Notes: generated from the letters alone by a model not told the origin. Positions 7,127 to 14,150 are shown, counted from the first letter of the stretch. The stretch: 20,898 bases of DNA from CAUZJO01 sp963580245 (GCA_963580245.1 CAUZJO010000083.1:1-20898), one strand, 5' to 3'. Numbers and translations are program-made.

Positions 7127-8791
7127 CTACAGTCGATTCATATAAACGAGCTGCATCGGCTCCCGGTAATCAACGATCAGGTTTCCCATCAGCCGCATGG
7201 GCCAATCCAGCCCGTAATGGACCGCGAACGGGACAATTGGATTAAGTCGGCGTTCTTGAGGCTGTGCCGTGGGGCACAGGCTCTCGGCCACCAGCGTTAT
7301 CGCCCGCTTCAAATGTTCGTCGTCGAGCTGACGCTGATAGAGAAACCGTTCAGTGATGGTGGCATACCCCTTATCCATCGCGTGGACCAGTTTGTTGAAA
7401 GCCCCTTCGATCGACGGGTCGGCCCCGGCCAGCTTTTCTTTAAGCACCCGGAGTTCCTCGACCTGACGTCCGCGCAGGCGTTCAATCTCCTGGGTTTCAC
7501 CTTCCCGTGGACCGCGTCGTTGCGCCAAGCCAATCAAGTCGACGGCGTCGACTGACAGGGCTTCCTCGATCGCGATTCGATACTTGCGCAAATTCCGGTC
7601 CACGCGTGGTTCGATCAGCGTGACCTGGGGACGTGGATAGCGAACCGGCGCGAACACGTCAAATGAATCATAGACGGCCTCCACCTGCGCCAGATAATCG
7701 CTCTCGCCCGGCCCGATCACCTGCGCGACGGTCGGCAGGATGGCGTCCTGAACCAGCGGGCGAGTCACGACGTTCAAGCTGAAGGCACCGGGCCTTTCAT
7801 CCAAGTTTTTTCGCGGATCGTCCGCGTCTAGCAGCCGCCGCGTTCCCGAAATCTCGGCGGTTCCGCCGATCGGCCGGACCTCTACCTTGCCTTCCACCAA
7901 TCGCAGACTAAACCGACGCCCGTCAGGGTCGACCCAAAAGGAGTTGATCGTCCCCGGCGGACGATGCAGCGTCGGCTCGACACCTCCGGAGCGCATCTCC
8001 GCGCCCCGCTCGATGATCCGCTCCGTACTCCGACCCAGATCGCTGAATTCCCGTTCGAGAATTGCAGCCGCCCGCCGCCGCACCCAATCCATCAGCGGCG
8101 AGATGATGACCAGTCCCGTGTCACGCACCAGACGCAGCAGAATCCGACAGAAGCCGTCCTCTAAACCGGCATCTGCGCTATACGCGGCGCGTACCAACTT
8201 CAGGACATCTTCCAGAAACTCCGTTTTGAACGAGGTTTCTTCGATCCGCTCAATGAGGCCATCCACGCGTGGCCCCATCGGGTAGGGTCCCACCATCTGG
8301 CCAGGTTGGTCGTTTAGATGAAGCAGGTATTGCTCCAGGCCGCCGGAGGGCGCCGTCCAGTAGGCTCGCCGCACTTCATCGAAATCGTGGTCCTCGGAGG
8401 CCACCCAGAAAACCGGCACGAACGATAGATCAGGATACCGCCCCGAGAGTTCTCGGGCCAACTTGATCGTGCCGAGGGCCTTATACAGCGCATAGAGTGG
8501 CCCGCCCAGCAAACCCGGCTGCTGTCCGGTCACGACCACCCGGGTCGCAGGCCCTCCAAGGCGCTCGATGGCCTCCACGCTGCCCGGCCCGGCCCCCCAT
8601 CGCTCATGCGCGGTCTGTAATTCCGCCCTTTCCGACTCGCCCAGCGGAGCGGGCAACCGGCCGCCCCGCGCGGCGATACACTGGTCCAATTCGGCCGGAT
8701 GCCAATGCAACCAGCGCTTAATGTCCGAACCGCCCGGATCCTCGGTCTTTAATCCCGCCCAGATGCTGCTTTGGGGAGTCGGCTTGACCAT
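7127..8791 (-). CDS. bshC: bacillithiol biosynthesis cysteine-adding enzyme BshC
   Basis: The 554-residue protein carries the BshC hallmarks: VVVTGQQPGLLGGPLYALYK (85-104), then FVPVFWVASEDHDFDEV (124-140) in the Rossmann-like core, a coiled-coil stretch rich in Glu and Arg near residues 430-500, and a C-terminal strand ending with QLVYMNRL. Length matches the family (about 540). BshC joins cysteine to glucosaminyl-malate, the last step of bacillithiol synthesis in the cytosol. bshA and bshB are not in this window, so the pathway must be completed elsewhere or the gene is a stray. It stands in a minus-strand run with the flavoenzyme gene 93 bp downstream. ATG 8791 follows a region with a TGACGC/GCGTCA hairpin and no clear ribosome site. 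Confidence 0.93.
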   Translation of the reverse strand: MVKPTPQSSIWAGLKTEDPGGSDIKRWLHWHPAELDQCIAARGGRLPAPLGESERAELQTAHERWGAGPGSVEAIERLGGPATRVVVTGQQPGLLGGPLYALYKALGTIKLARELSGRYPDLSFVPVFWVASEDHDFDEVRRAYWTAPSGGLEQYLLHLNDQPGQMVGPYPMGPRVDGLIERIEETSFKTEFLEDVLKLVRAAYSADAGLEDGFCRILLRLVRDTGLVIISPLMDWVRRRAAAILEREFSDLGRSTERIIERGAEMRSGGVEPTLHRPPGTINSFWVDPDGRRFSLRLVEGKVEVRPIGGTAEISGTRRLLDADDPRKNLDERPGAFSLNVVTRPLVQDAILPTVAQVIGPGESDYLAQVEAVYDSFDVFAPVRYPRPQVTLIEPRVDRNLRKYRIAIEEALSVDAVDLIGLAQRRGPREGETQEIERLRGRQVEELRVLKEKLAGADPSIEGAFNKLVHAMDKGYATITERFLYQRQLDDEHLKRAITLVAESLCPTAQPQERRLNPIVPFAVHYGLDWPMRLMGNLIVDYREPMQLVYMNRL

Positions 8792-8839
8792 GGCCCGAAT
8801 CTAATTTGATCTAGCTCGGCCAACAAGGACAAAATTCCG

Positions 8840-8856
8840 TGACGCTCCTCGCGTCA
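8840..8856. terminator. hairpin between the FGE-like gene and bshC
   Basis: TGACGCTCCTCGCGTCA forms a six-pair stem with a five-base loop. Read on the minus strand it is followed by CGGAATTTTG, a weak T tract, so it could end the transcript of the FGE-like gene. It lies about 50 bp before the bshC start and could equally be a leader structure or a repressor site. Confidence 0.3.
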
Positions 8857-8976
8857 ATATTTTGAATTCGATTAATGGGCATCATTCTTCCTGACAGTTT
8901 CGGCGGGAATGACTTGGAGCCTCGGATATTGACTTCGCTCGCGCTAGGTTGGGGTCAGCGTGGGAATCGGAAGGAG

Positions 8977-9999
8977 TTATTGAGTACACGCCAATCGAAA
9001 CCCAAAGACATTTCCCCCGTCGCCCTGCTGGTAGCGGCCGCGGCTAGACGAGTAACTGGCTCGCGGAGTTTGGGCCACGCCGCCGCTGCGGACCACCCGA
9101 TAAGATGACGTTGGAATTGACCATGGACTCCCATCGTCGGGACGAGATGCGCTGTCGAAACTGTCATACGAGTAGTCCTCACACCATTCGTAGACATTCC
9201 CGTGCATATCGTAGAGGCCCCAGGGATTGGGCGGTTTTTGCCCAACTTGATGCGTCTGCCCATTTGCATTGCCGCACCACCAGCCATAGTCGTCCAGTTC
9301 ACAGGAACCGCAACCGGATGGGCCACAATCTGAATCACCAAAGTAATACCGCGTTTGCGTTCCGGCCCTGCAAGCATATTCCCACTCGGACTCGCTGGGC
9401 AGTCGGACCGTGACCGGGCCTTGGCCCGTGTCGGTAAGGTGCGCGTTAAGCGCCGAGATGAATATCTGGCAGTCGTCCCAGGATACGGTTTCCACGGGGT
9501 GATCGGGCCTACCGCCGAAAAACGATGGATTATTTCCCATCACTGCCTCCCACTGCGCCTGCGTGACATCATACTTGGCCATGTAGAAATTGTAATTAAT
9601 ATTGACCGTGTGGATCGGCTGTTCGCAGGGATGGCACCACGACCAACTCGAATCCTCGTTGGACCCCATCTCGAAACTGCCCGCCGGGATGTGGACCATT
9701 TCCAGCGGCACGTCGCCGGGGAGGGTAATGGTAATCGTCTCGTTGACATCCGGAGTTGGGGTGGGAGTGGGCGTTGAAGTTGGGATCGGCGTCGGTGTTG
9801 GCGTCGGTGTTGGCGTAGGCGTAGGCGTAGGCATCAAGGTTGGTGTCGGTGTGGGTGTCGGATCGTCCGTGAAGGGGTGGAAGTCGTTCTCGACAATGAT
9901 GTTATCGATGAAAACCCCTCCCTGCGCCGGGGAGAAGCCCAGGAACAACGGCGAGGCGTTGCCCGTCGGCACCATCGTGACATCGGGCAGCGTGATCAT
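8977..9999 (-). CDS. SUMF1/FGE-sulfatase-fold protein with Pro-Thr linker (main frame)
   Basis: Residues 1-40 look like the end of a beta-sandwich (GGVFIDNIIVEND). Residues 47-83 are a PT repeat. From about 88 to the end is a formylglycine-generating-enzyme (C-type-lectin-like) domain with VHIPAGSFEMGS, VTQAQWEAVMGNNPSFF, HPVETVSWDD, RLPSESEWEYACRAGT, WGLYDMHGNVYEWCEDY and the ending FGFRLACTQ. True FGE needs a cysteine pair near the C-terminus; here the region RSGGVAQTPRASYSSSRGR lacks both these and the usual GGSW, so catalysis is doubtful. Such domains often serve as secreted binding or structural modules. The annotated start at 9999 is only the first Met in frame: a signal peptide with a good ribosome site lies upstream in another frame, so the real gene spans 8977-10141 with a frameshift. 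Confidence 0.85.
   Translation of the reverse strand: MITLPDVTMVPTGNASPLFLGFSPAQGGVFIDNIIVENDFHPFTDDPTPTPTPTLMPTPTPTPTPTPTPTPIPTSTPTPTPTPDVNETITITLPGDVPLEMVHIPAGSFEMGSNEDSSWSWCHPCEQPIHTVNINYNFYMAKYDVTQAQWEAVMGNNPSFFGGRPDHPVETVSWDDCQIFISALNAHLTDTGQGPVTVRLPSESEWEYACRAGTQTRYYFGDSDCGPSGCGSCELDDYGWWCGNANGQTHQVGQKPPNPWGLYDMHGNVYEWCEDYSYDSFDSASRPDDGSPWSIPTSSYRVVRSGGVAQTPRASYSSSRGRYQQGDGGNVFGFRLACTQ
9751..9861 (-). repeat. hexanucleotide repeat coding a (Pro-Thr)n linker
   Basis: About 37 residues of nearly pure PT dipeptides are encoded by a degenerate six-base repeat (GGCGTC, GGTGTT and similar on the plus strand), broken by LM, I and S. Such linkers separate secreted modules and are prone to length change by slippage. 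Confidence 0.85.
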
Positions 10000-10029
10000 T
10001 GCCTGCCCGCGCGTATCGTAGACGTTGCT

Positions 10030-10141
10030 GTCCCGCCATCTCGCCGCCGGCGGCGAGGATCAGCATCAAGCCCGTGATCGCCGTCAACCACAAGGCATCC
10101 CTCAGACGATGAACAATGGCGCAAAACCTCGTTGAACACAT
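10030..10141 (-). pseudogene. signal-peptide start of the FGE-like gene, out of frame with its body
   Basis: ATG 10141 is preceded by AAAGGAG (10150-10156) at eight bases, the best ribosome site in the window. It opens a leader with a charged N-terminus (RFCAIVHRLRD) and a hydrophobic core (ALWLTAITGLMLILAAGG), a clear Sec signal peptide. Its own frame then turns into arginine-rich nonsense and stops at 9902. The frame of the FGE-like body becomes open right after a TGA at 10060-10062 and reads WRDSNVYDTRGQAMITLPDV. The switch must lie between about 10059 and 10030, in the GC-rich tract CCTCGCCGCCGGCGGCGAG. The intact protein would be exported. Confidence 0.7.
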
Positions 10142-10213
10142 GGATCAATCTCCTTTGGCTCTCACAATATCCTATACCGTACAATTTTGACCGCTAAACG
10201 ACTCAGGAAGAGA

Positions 10214-10843
10214 TTACCATCCCTCGACATACGGCGCAAGAACTTTTTCGATCTGGTCGGCCATGATTCGGTAACCGTCGGCGTTGGGGTGGATTTGGTC
10301 GGCCATGAAGTCTTGGCGGCCGAGGATGCCGTCCAGGATATCGGGGACGTATAGGGATTCGGTCTCGCGGGCCAGGCGTTTGTAGCGGGCGCCGACGACG
10401 CCGATCGGCGACAGACCCTGCAAGCCGACCAGGACTACCATCGCGCCGCGGTCCTGGATGCGCCGGATCACGTCGGCGAGCGTCTTGAACGAACGGTCCA
10501 GTTCCAAATGCTGTATGAGATCATTACCGCCGAGCAACACGATCACGATCGTGGGCCGATGGGCCAGGACGTCGGCCTCCACGCGGCGGGCGCCGTCAGC
10601 GATGGTATCGGCGGGGACGCCGCTGTTGATGATCGGCCGGCGCAGCAACACCTGGAGCCGATCAACGTAGCCCTGTCGCGCTCCCGCGCCGATGCCGAAC
10701 GTGAGACTGTCGCCCAGCGCGACGATCGGCCCGACCGGCGGAGGGGCGTTGCGCACCGGGGGACTTCGGTTGAACCCCCACCACACGCCCGTCCCAACAA
10801 GGACCAACGCGAAGCAAAAAAGAGTCCGACATCCACCGATCAT
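10214..10843 (-). CDS. SGNH/GDSL-family esterase or acyl hydrolase, membrane-anchored
   Basis: The 209-residue protein has an N-terminal hydrophobic anchor or signal (about residues 6-24) and then the four SGNH blocks: GDSLTFG with nucleophile Ser46, NSGVPADT with Gly75, LLGGNDL with Asn107, and DQIHPN with the catalytic Asp182 and His185. It resembles TesA/arylesterase-type lipolytic enzymes in length and block order. It probably hydrolyses ester or thioester bonds in the periplasm or at the inner membrane, perhaps acyl groups on lipids or glycans; substrate cannot be predicted. ATG 10843 has no strong ribosome site. It is upstream of the FGE-like gene by 72 bp on the same strand, and that gene has its own strong ribosome site. 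Confidence 0.9.
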   Translation of the reverse strand: MIGGCRTLFCFALVLVGTGVWWGFNRSPPVRNAPPPVGPIVALGDSLTFGIGAGARQGYVDRLQVLLRRPIINSGVPADTIADGARRVEADVLAHRPTIVIVLLGGNDLIQHLELDRSFKTLADVIRRIQDRGAMVVLVGLQGLSPIGVVGARYKRLARETESLYVPDILDGILGRQDFMADQIHPNADGYRIMADQIEKVLAPYVEGW

Positions 10844-11021
10844 GATTTGATCCGTTCATCCCCAAAAAACGCGCGGCGGCTTGGTCCATGAAGATCGTGC
10901 TAAAACATATGAACGATAGAAGAGCGGCTGGGGGGCATTTCTGTTTCTTGGGGACGGGCGTGGCAGGTGATCACAAGCCTTGGCGGGATAAGTCCGCGGT
11001 CGCCATCGAGGGGCGGATCAT

Positions 11022-11270
11022 TCAATGCGCCGGATCAATCGGCCGACCGGGCAGGCGCGACTTGAACCGGTCGTACTGCACCTCGACGCGCTCTTCCGAA
11101 CCCAGCTCTTGTTCCAGACGATTCAACTGCTCGAGGCTGCAAACGGGGCGTCCCTGGTCCTGGCGCATCCGCCGGCTCAGGCGTTCATCCTCTTTCGTGT
11201 TCGGTTCGCTATTGGAAAGCAAAAGCTCAAGCGGGATGGTCGGTTCGGAATCGTGATAACCTATTTCGAG
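11022..11270 (-). CDS. small hypothetical protein, doubtful
   Basis: The minus strand is open for 82 codons after a TAG at 11271-11273, with a TTG at 11222 as first plausible start (66 residues). The text, with RLSRRMRQDQGRPVCSLEQL and then NRLEQELGSEERVEVQYDRF, is rich in charged residues and reads like a real soluble helical protein rather than a shadow. However, no ATG, GTG or ribosome site supports it and I do not recognise the family. It could be a remnant whose 5' end was lost. The plus-strand frames over it look less natural. Confidence 0.3.
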   Translation of the reverse strand, partial: LEIGYHDSEPTIPLELLLSNSEPNTKEDERLSRRMRQDQGRPVCSLEQLNRLEQELGSEERVEVQYDRFKSRLPGRPIDPAH

Positions 11271-11495
11271 CTAACTCCTCGATTGCATCCGGTTGGGGTT
11301 TCATCACCCGAGGGAAAGGCTCCCTCTCAGTTCGTGAGATCTCGGTTCATGGCAACACCAATAAGACTGGATAGGCCCTTTTCGGTCTCGCGTCAATGAT
11401 AAATCAGCGTATGTCCCTCTTTTTTTATCGTGTATCCTCACAGTCTAGATTCCGATGCTCGAAGTCCAGTAAAAACGGATCCAAAATCGTGGATT

Positions 11496-11505
11496 TGACG
11501 CGTCA
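11496..11505. promoter_or_regulatory. perfect palindrome TGACGCGTCA upstream of nif3-like gene
   Basis: The ten-base palindrome sits 35 bp before the proposed start codon at 11540. The same half sites (TGACGC and GCGTCA) form the hairpin upstream of bshC at 8840-8856, there separated by five bases. A dimeric regulator site is possible; chance is not excluded. Confidence 0.25.
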
Positions 11506-11539
11506 GGGAGTCTATATTCAGCGCGGGAGGATGCAGCAA

Positions 11540-12340
11540 GTGAAATCCGGCCTGACGGTTGCCCAGTTGATTCGCGCGGTGGAGGAGATCGCTCCACCTG
11601 AACTGGCCGAGACGTGGGACAACGTGGGTCTGCAAGTCGGCGACCCGTCGGCCCCGGTGCGCCGCGTCATGACTTGCCTGGAGGCCACGCCGCCGACATT
11701 GAGCGAGGCCATCCGCCGCCGGGCCGACGCGCTCGTGGCCCACCATCCGCTCATTTTTAGACCCTTGGAGGCGCTTGATCTATGCTCGCCGAACGGGGCG
11801 CTCATCGGCCGGCTTGTTCGCTCGGGCCTGACGTTGATCGCGGCCCACACCAACCTCGACGCCGCCGCGTGGAGCACGAACAGCGTGCTGGCCGAGCAGT
11901 TGGGTTGGGAGCCGGAAGGCCCCCTCTCCACGGAGCAGAATCCCCGCGGGCCGGGCCTCACGGTTAGACTCCTCGAACCGATGGCGCCCGACTCCCTCGC
12001 CTCGTTCATCAAACACAAACTGGGGCTTGACCGGGTTCGCCTCTCCGGACCGCCGCGCAAAAAAGTGCGCCGCGTCGCGATCTGCACCGGCGCGGGGGGA
12101 AGTTTACTGGATCGCTTGACCGGACGGGCCGAAGCGCTGCTGACCGGTGAGGTCAATTATCATCGCGCCATCGAGGCCGCCGCCCGCGGCATCACGGTCC
12201 TCGAGATCGGACACTTCGAAAGTGAAGTCCTCGTCGCGGAACCCTTGGCCGAAAAACTTGCGCGCGCCCCAACACTGAGCGCGGCCGGCGTTGGTGTCTT
12301 TCCCGCGCGCAAAGACCTTCAACCCTTCCGCCACATGTGA
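11540..12340 (+). CDS. Nif3/DUF34 family dinuclear metal-centre protein
   Basis: The 266-residue protein begins with the family N-terminus (LIRAVEEIAPPELAETWDNV, then GLQVGD). It has the metal-binding VAHHPLIF (66-73), AAHTNLDAA (101-109) and, near the end, IGHFESE. These supply the His, Asp and Glu ligands of the two-metal site. Length fits the short bacterial form without the inserted middle domain. The biochemical role is unsettled in the literature; members are often annotated as Nif3-like or GTP cyclohydrolase I type 2. The GTG at 11540 is chosen because GGGAGG (11525-11530) lies nine bases before it, whereas the ATG at 11531 directly abuts that site. The 45 codons upstream of 11531 are low-quality and unlikely to be translated. 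The gene ends 76 bp before the next start. Confidence 0.87.
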   Translation: MKSGLTVAQLIRAVEEIAPPELAETWDNVGLQVGDPSAPVRRVMTCLEATPPTLSEAIRRRADALVAHHPLIFRPLEALDLCSPNGALIGRLVRSGLTLIAAHTNLDAAAWSTNSVLAEQLGWEPEGPLSTEQNPRGPGLTVRLLEPMAPDSLASFIKHKLGLDRVRLSGPPRKKVRRVAICTGAGGSLLDRLTGRAEALLTGEVNYHRAIEAAARGITVLEIGHFESEVLVAEPLAEKLARAPTLSAAGVGVFPARKDLQPFRHM

Positions 12341-12416
12341 CGCCAGAACGAACCATAAGTCGATGCCTGATCTTTCTGAAGTCCCAGCAGAGTTAAGGAT
12401 GTGTCGGCGACAAGGC

Positions 12417-13151
12417 ATGCATACCAGATTTCCAGCGATCGAGTGCGGCGAGATTCATATTTGGTCGGTGTGGTTGGAGAATATTGAACCGTTCTCCCGG
12501 CAGTTGGATGGACTCTCCTGCGATGAGCAGGAGCGCGCTTCGCGCTTCAAAAATAGAGAGGTCCGAAACCGTTGGGTGAGTTCGCGTCGGTCGCTGCGGC
12601 TCATTTTGGGCAAGTATTTTGGCGTCGAGGCCGGTAACGTCAGATTCCGTTACGAGGAGAACGGCAAGCCGGTTTTGGATCACGGCGGGGGGCCGCCTAT
12701 TCATTTCAACGCATCTCTTTCGGGTGAACTGCTTGTCGTGGCGCTCACGTGGCTTGGACCACTGGGAGCCGACGTCGAGCGCATCGGTCCGATGCCTGAT
12801 GCCATGAAGTTCGCCCGGGAGTTTTTTGCCGATGCGGAATGGCATGCTTTGCAGAACCTGCCCGAGGCAAGCCGAGAGCTTGCGTTCTTTAAGCTCTCGA
12901 CTCGCAAGGAAGCGTATCTCAAAGCGAAGGGCGATGGCCTTTCGGGAAGCCTGAGCGATCTTATCTTGAGAATCGCATCCAGCGATCCCATGAGGATTGT
13001 TGTCGACCAGCGATCACTCGTCGGCGGCGACTGGAAGCTTTACGAGTTTGATCCGGTTTCCGGATACGTTGGCGCCATCGCGATCAATACCCCCGACGAG
13101 TGTAAGCTGCGACATCTCCAATGCTCCACGCACGATTTCCAGGGTGAGTAG
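12417..13151 (+). CDS. Sfp-type 4'-phosphopantetheinyl transferase with altered signature residues
   Basis: Residues 11-60 (GEIHIWSVWL, LSCDEQERASRF, RWVSSRRSLRLILGKYFG) and the later blocks PIHFNASLSGE (94-104), GADVERI (117-123) and FKLSTRKEAYLKAKGDGL (158-175) match the Sfp/EntD group. That group moves phosphopantetheine from CoA to acyl- or peptidyl-carrier proteins. Asp119 and Glu121 of the magnesium site and Glu165 and Lys169 are kept. Two usual residues are changed: His of FNxSHS is Leu101 (CTT versus CAT) and Trp before KEA is Ser161 (TCG versus TGG), each one base from normal, so activity may be reduced. Length of 245 from ATG 12417 fits the family; ATG 12363 or 12399 are alternatives. 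It lies on the same strand just after the nif3-like gene; no carrier-protein or synthase gene is nearby. Confidence 0.82.
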   Translation: MHTRFPAIECGEIHIWSVWLENIEPFSRQLDGLSCDEQERASRFKNREVRNRWVSSRRSLRLILGKYFGVEAGNVRFRYEENGKPVLDHGGGPPIHFNASLSGELLVVALTWLGPLGADVERIGPMPDAMKFAREFFADAEWHALQNLPEASRELAFFKLSTRKEAYLKAKGDGLSGSLSDLILRIASSDPMRIVVDQRSLVGGDWKLYEFDPVSGYVGAIAINTPDECKLRHLQCSTHDFQGE

Positions 13152-13367
13152 GGCTCGGCAGGGAAACTCGCGCGGCAGGACCTCATCGACTCCCAAGGGA
13201 TCGGGCCGTACAGGTTTGTTGGCTTTATCACTCCCAATTGGCTGGAGGCGGAAACGCGGGGGCGCGTCGCCGACGCCAGGTTTCAGTTACTGCGGACGGC
13301 CACGGCGGTCAAGCTTCGGCTCGTCACGCAAGGCGGCTTCCCCGGCGAATCAGCGCCCTTTACCCCG
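13152..13367 (+). pseudogene. 5' remnant of the pilin-like gene, without start or N-terminal helix
   Basis: Directly after the TAG that ends the transferase gene, the same frame is open and soon reads ITPNWLEAETRGRVADARFQ. That closely resembles the IPNFLEAQTRAKV stretch that follows the hydrophobic helix in prepilin-like proteins. No ATG, GTG or TTG lies between 13152 and 13367. The prepilin cleavage site and the hydrophobic half of the helix are missing. The homology therefore reaches upstream of any usable start, which indicates a 5' deletion. Confidence 0.55.
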
Positions 13368-14108
13368 TTGCTCGCCGTCGGCCCGACGACCGATCCGTTC
13401 AGCAACAAACCGCTCCTTTATTTCAACCAAGACGACCGGTTCGTCTGCTACAGCATCGGCCCCGACAAAATGGACGACGCAGCCCAAGTTGCCTATGACC
13501 CAACCAACGGAACGACCAGCGTGGGCGACGTGTTCGTTGAAATCCCTCGCGAGCGCCGCTTCCCGTTCCCCCGCGAAGGCGTACGGGCCGCCGACGCCGA
13601 GGACTTGATCCGACAATTCCCCAGGGGTCTGCCCGCCGATCCATTCGCCGATACGCGAGGCCGGTCGCTCACGGTCAGCGACACTGATCCGGTTCACGTC
13701 TTCAGCATCGGCCCCGACTCAGACGGAGGAACACCAAATCCATTTGGCATGGGAATCGGCCAATTCCGAATGCGTGGATCTACCGTTCCCCTCTTGGCAT
13801 GGCATGAAGAGCAGGGCGAATGGGTCAAACAAGCCGCCGAAGAATCATCAGATGATGGGAATTCGAATGCGGATGGTTCAGACTCCGCGCCGGAACAGGC
13901 ACCGATGCCCGGCATGTTCCCGGGAATGGGAATGATGCCCGCCGGGGCGCCGGGAACGATGCCCGTGATGCCGGGGATGATGGGACCGGGCATGGGGGCG
14001 CCCGCCATGCCCACGCGGCCCCCACCCATCGATCGTCCCGAAGTTTCCTACGATCCGACCAACGGAATTACCAGTCAGGGCGATTTGTATATGACGCTTC
14101 CAAGATGA
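13368..14108 (+). CDS. truncated pilin-like protein with duplicated YDPTNG module
   Basis: The frame continues the remnant just upstream; TTG 13368 is merely the first possible start and has no ribosome site. Two related modules follow each other. The first (about residues 8-61) has TDPFSNKPLLYF, then VCYSIGPDKMDD and YDPTNGTTSVGDVF. The second (about 80-246) has ADPFADTRG, then HVFSIGPDSDGG, and after a long insertion YDPTNGITSQGDLY near the very end. The insertion (about 160-230) is acidic and then Met-Pro-Gly rich (PGMFPGMGMMPAGAPGTMP). From memory, single modules of this kind form the C-terminal part of type IV pilin-like surface proteins in several environmental phyla. Without the N-terminal helix the protein could not enter a pilus, so it is probably a broken gene. 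Convergent lolD ends 45 bp away. Confidence 0.6.
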   Translation: MLAVGPTTDPFSNKPLLYFNQDDRFVCYSIGPDKMDDAAQVAYDPTNGTTSVGDVFVEIPRERRFPFPREGVRAADAEDLIRQFPRGLPADPFADTRGRSLTVSDTDPVHVFSIGPDSDGGTPNPFGMGIGQFRMRGSTVPLLAWHEEQGEWVKQAAEESSDDGNSNADGSDSAPEQAPMPGMFPGMGMMPAGAPGTMPVMPGMMGPGMGAPAMPTRPPPIDRPEVSYDPTNGITSQGDLYMTLPR

Positions 14109-14126
14109 GTAGAAAGGCAGGCAAGC

Positions 14127-14150
14127 CCGCCGAAGCTTCAGCGAAGGTGG
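14127..14150. terminator. hairpin between convergent pilin-like and lolD genes
   Basis: CCGCC (14127-14131) pairs with GGTGG (14146-14150), including one G-T pair, around the inner GAAGCTTCAGCGAA. It sits in the 45-bp gap between two convergent genes and may end both transcripts, although there is no T run. The core AAGCTTCAGCG recurs in the element at 17400-17565, suggesting a dispersed repeat family. Confidence 0.4.

Larger units (their letters stand above)
10844..11539. other. divergent intergenic region between the esterase and nif3-like genes
   Basis: This ~700-bp stretch lies between a minus-strand and a plus-strand gene and should hold promoters for both. It contains one doubtful minus-strand frame (11022-11270, listed separately) and a perfect palindrome at 11496-11505. 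A possible -10-like TATATT lies at about 11513. I see no other gene, RNA or repeat. Confidence 0.45.

Noticed and set aside
6479..7555. Plus-strand frame of 358 codons across the flavoenzyme and bshC
   Set aside because: It spans two well-supported minus-strand genes and has Arg/His/Pro-rich composition typical of an antisense frame.
7600..7625. GGTTCGATC as a tRNA T-arm
   Set aside because: It lies inside bshC and no acceptor or anticodon stem surrounds it.
9751..9861. Tandem repeat as a non-coding satellite or CRISPR
   Set aside because: It is in frame inside a protein and codes a Pro-Thr linker, a usual secreted-protein feature.
10906..11010. GC-rich stretch upstream of the esterase as a riboswitch or small RNA
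   Set aside because: I could not build a consistent multi-stem fold or recognise a conserved core.
11396..11530. Extended N-terminus of the nif3-like protein from ATG 11396
   Set aside because: The added 45 residues do not resemble the family and the ribosome site GGGAGG lies at 11525-11530, just before the family start.
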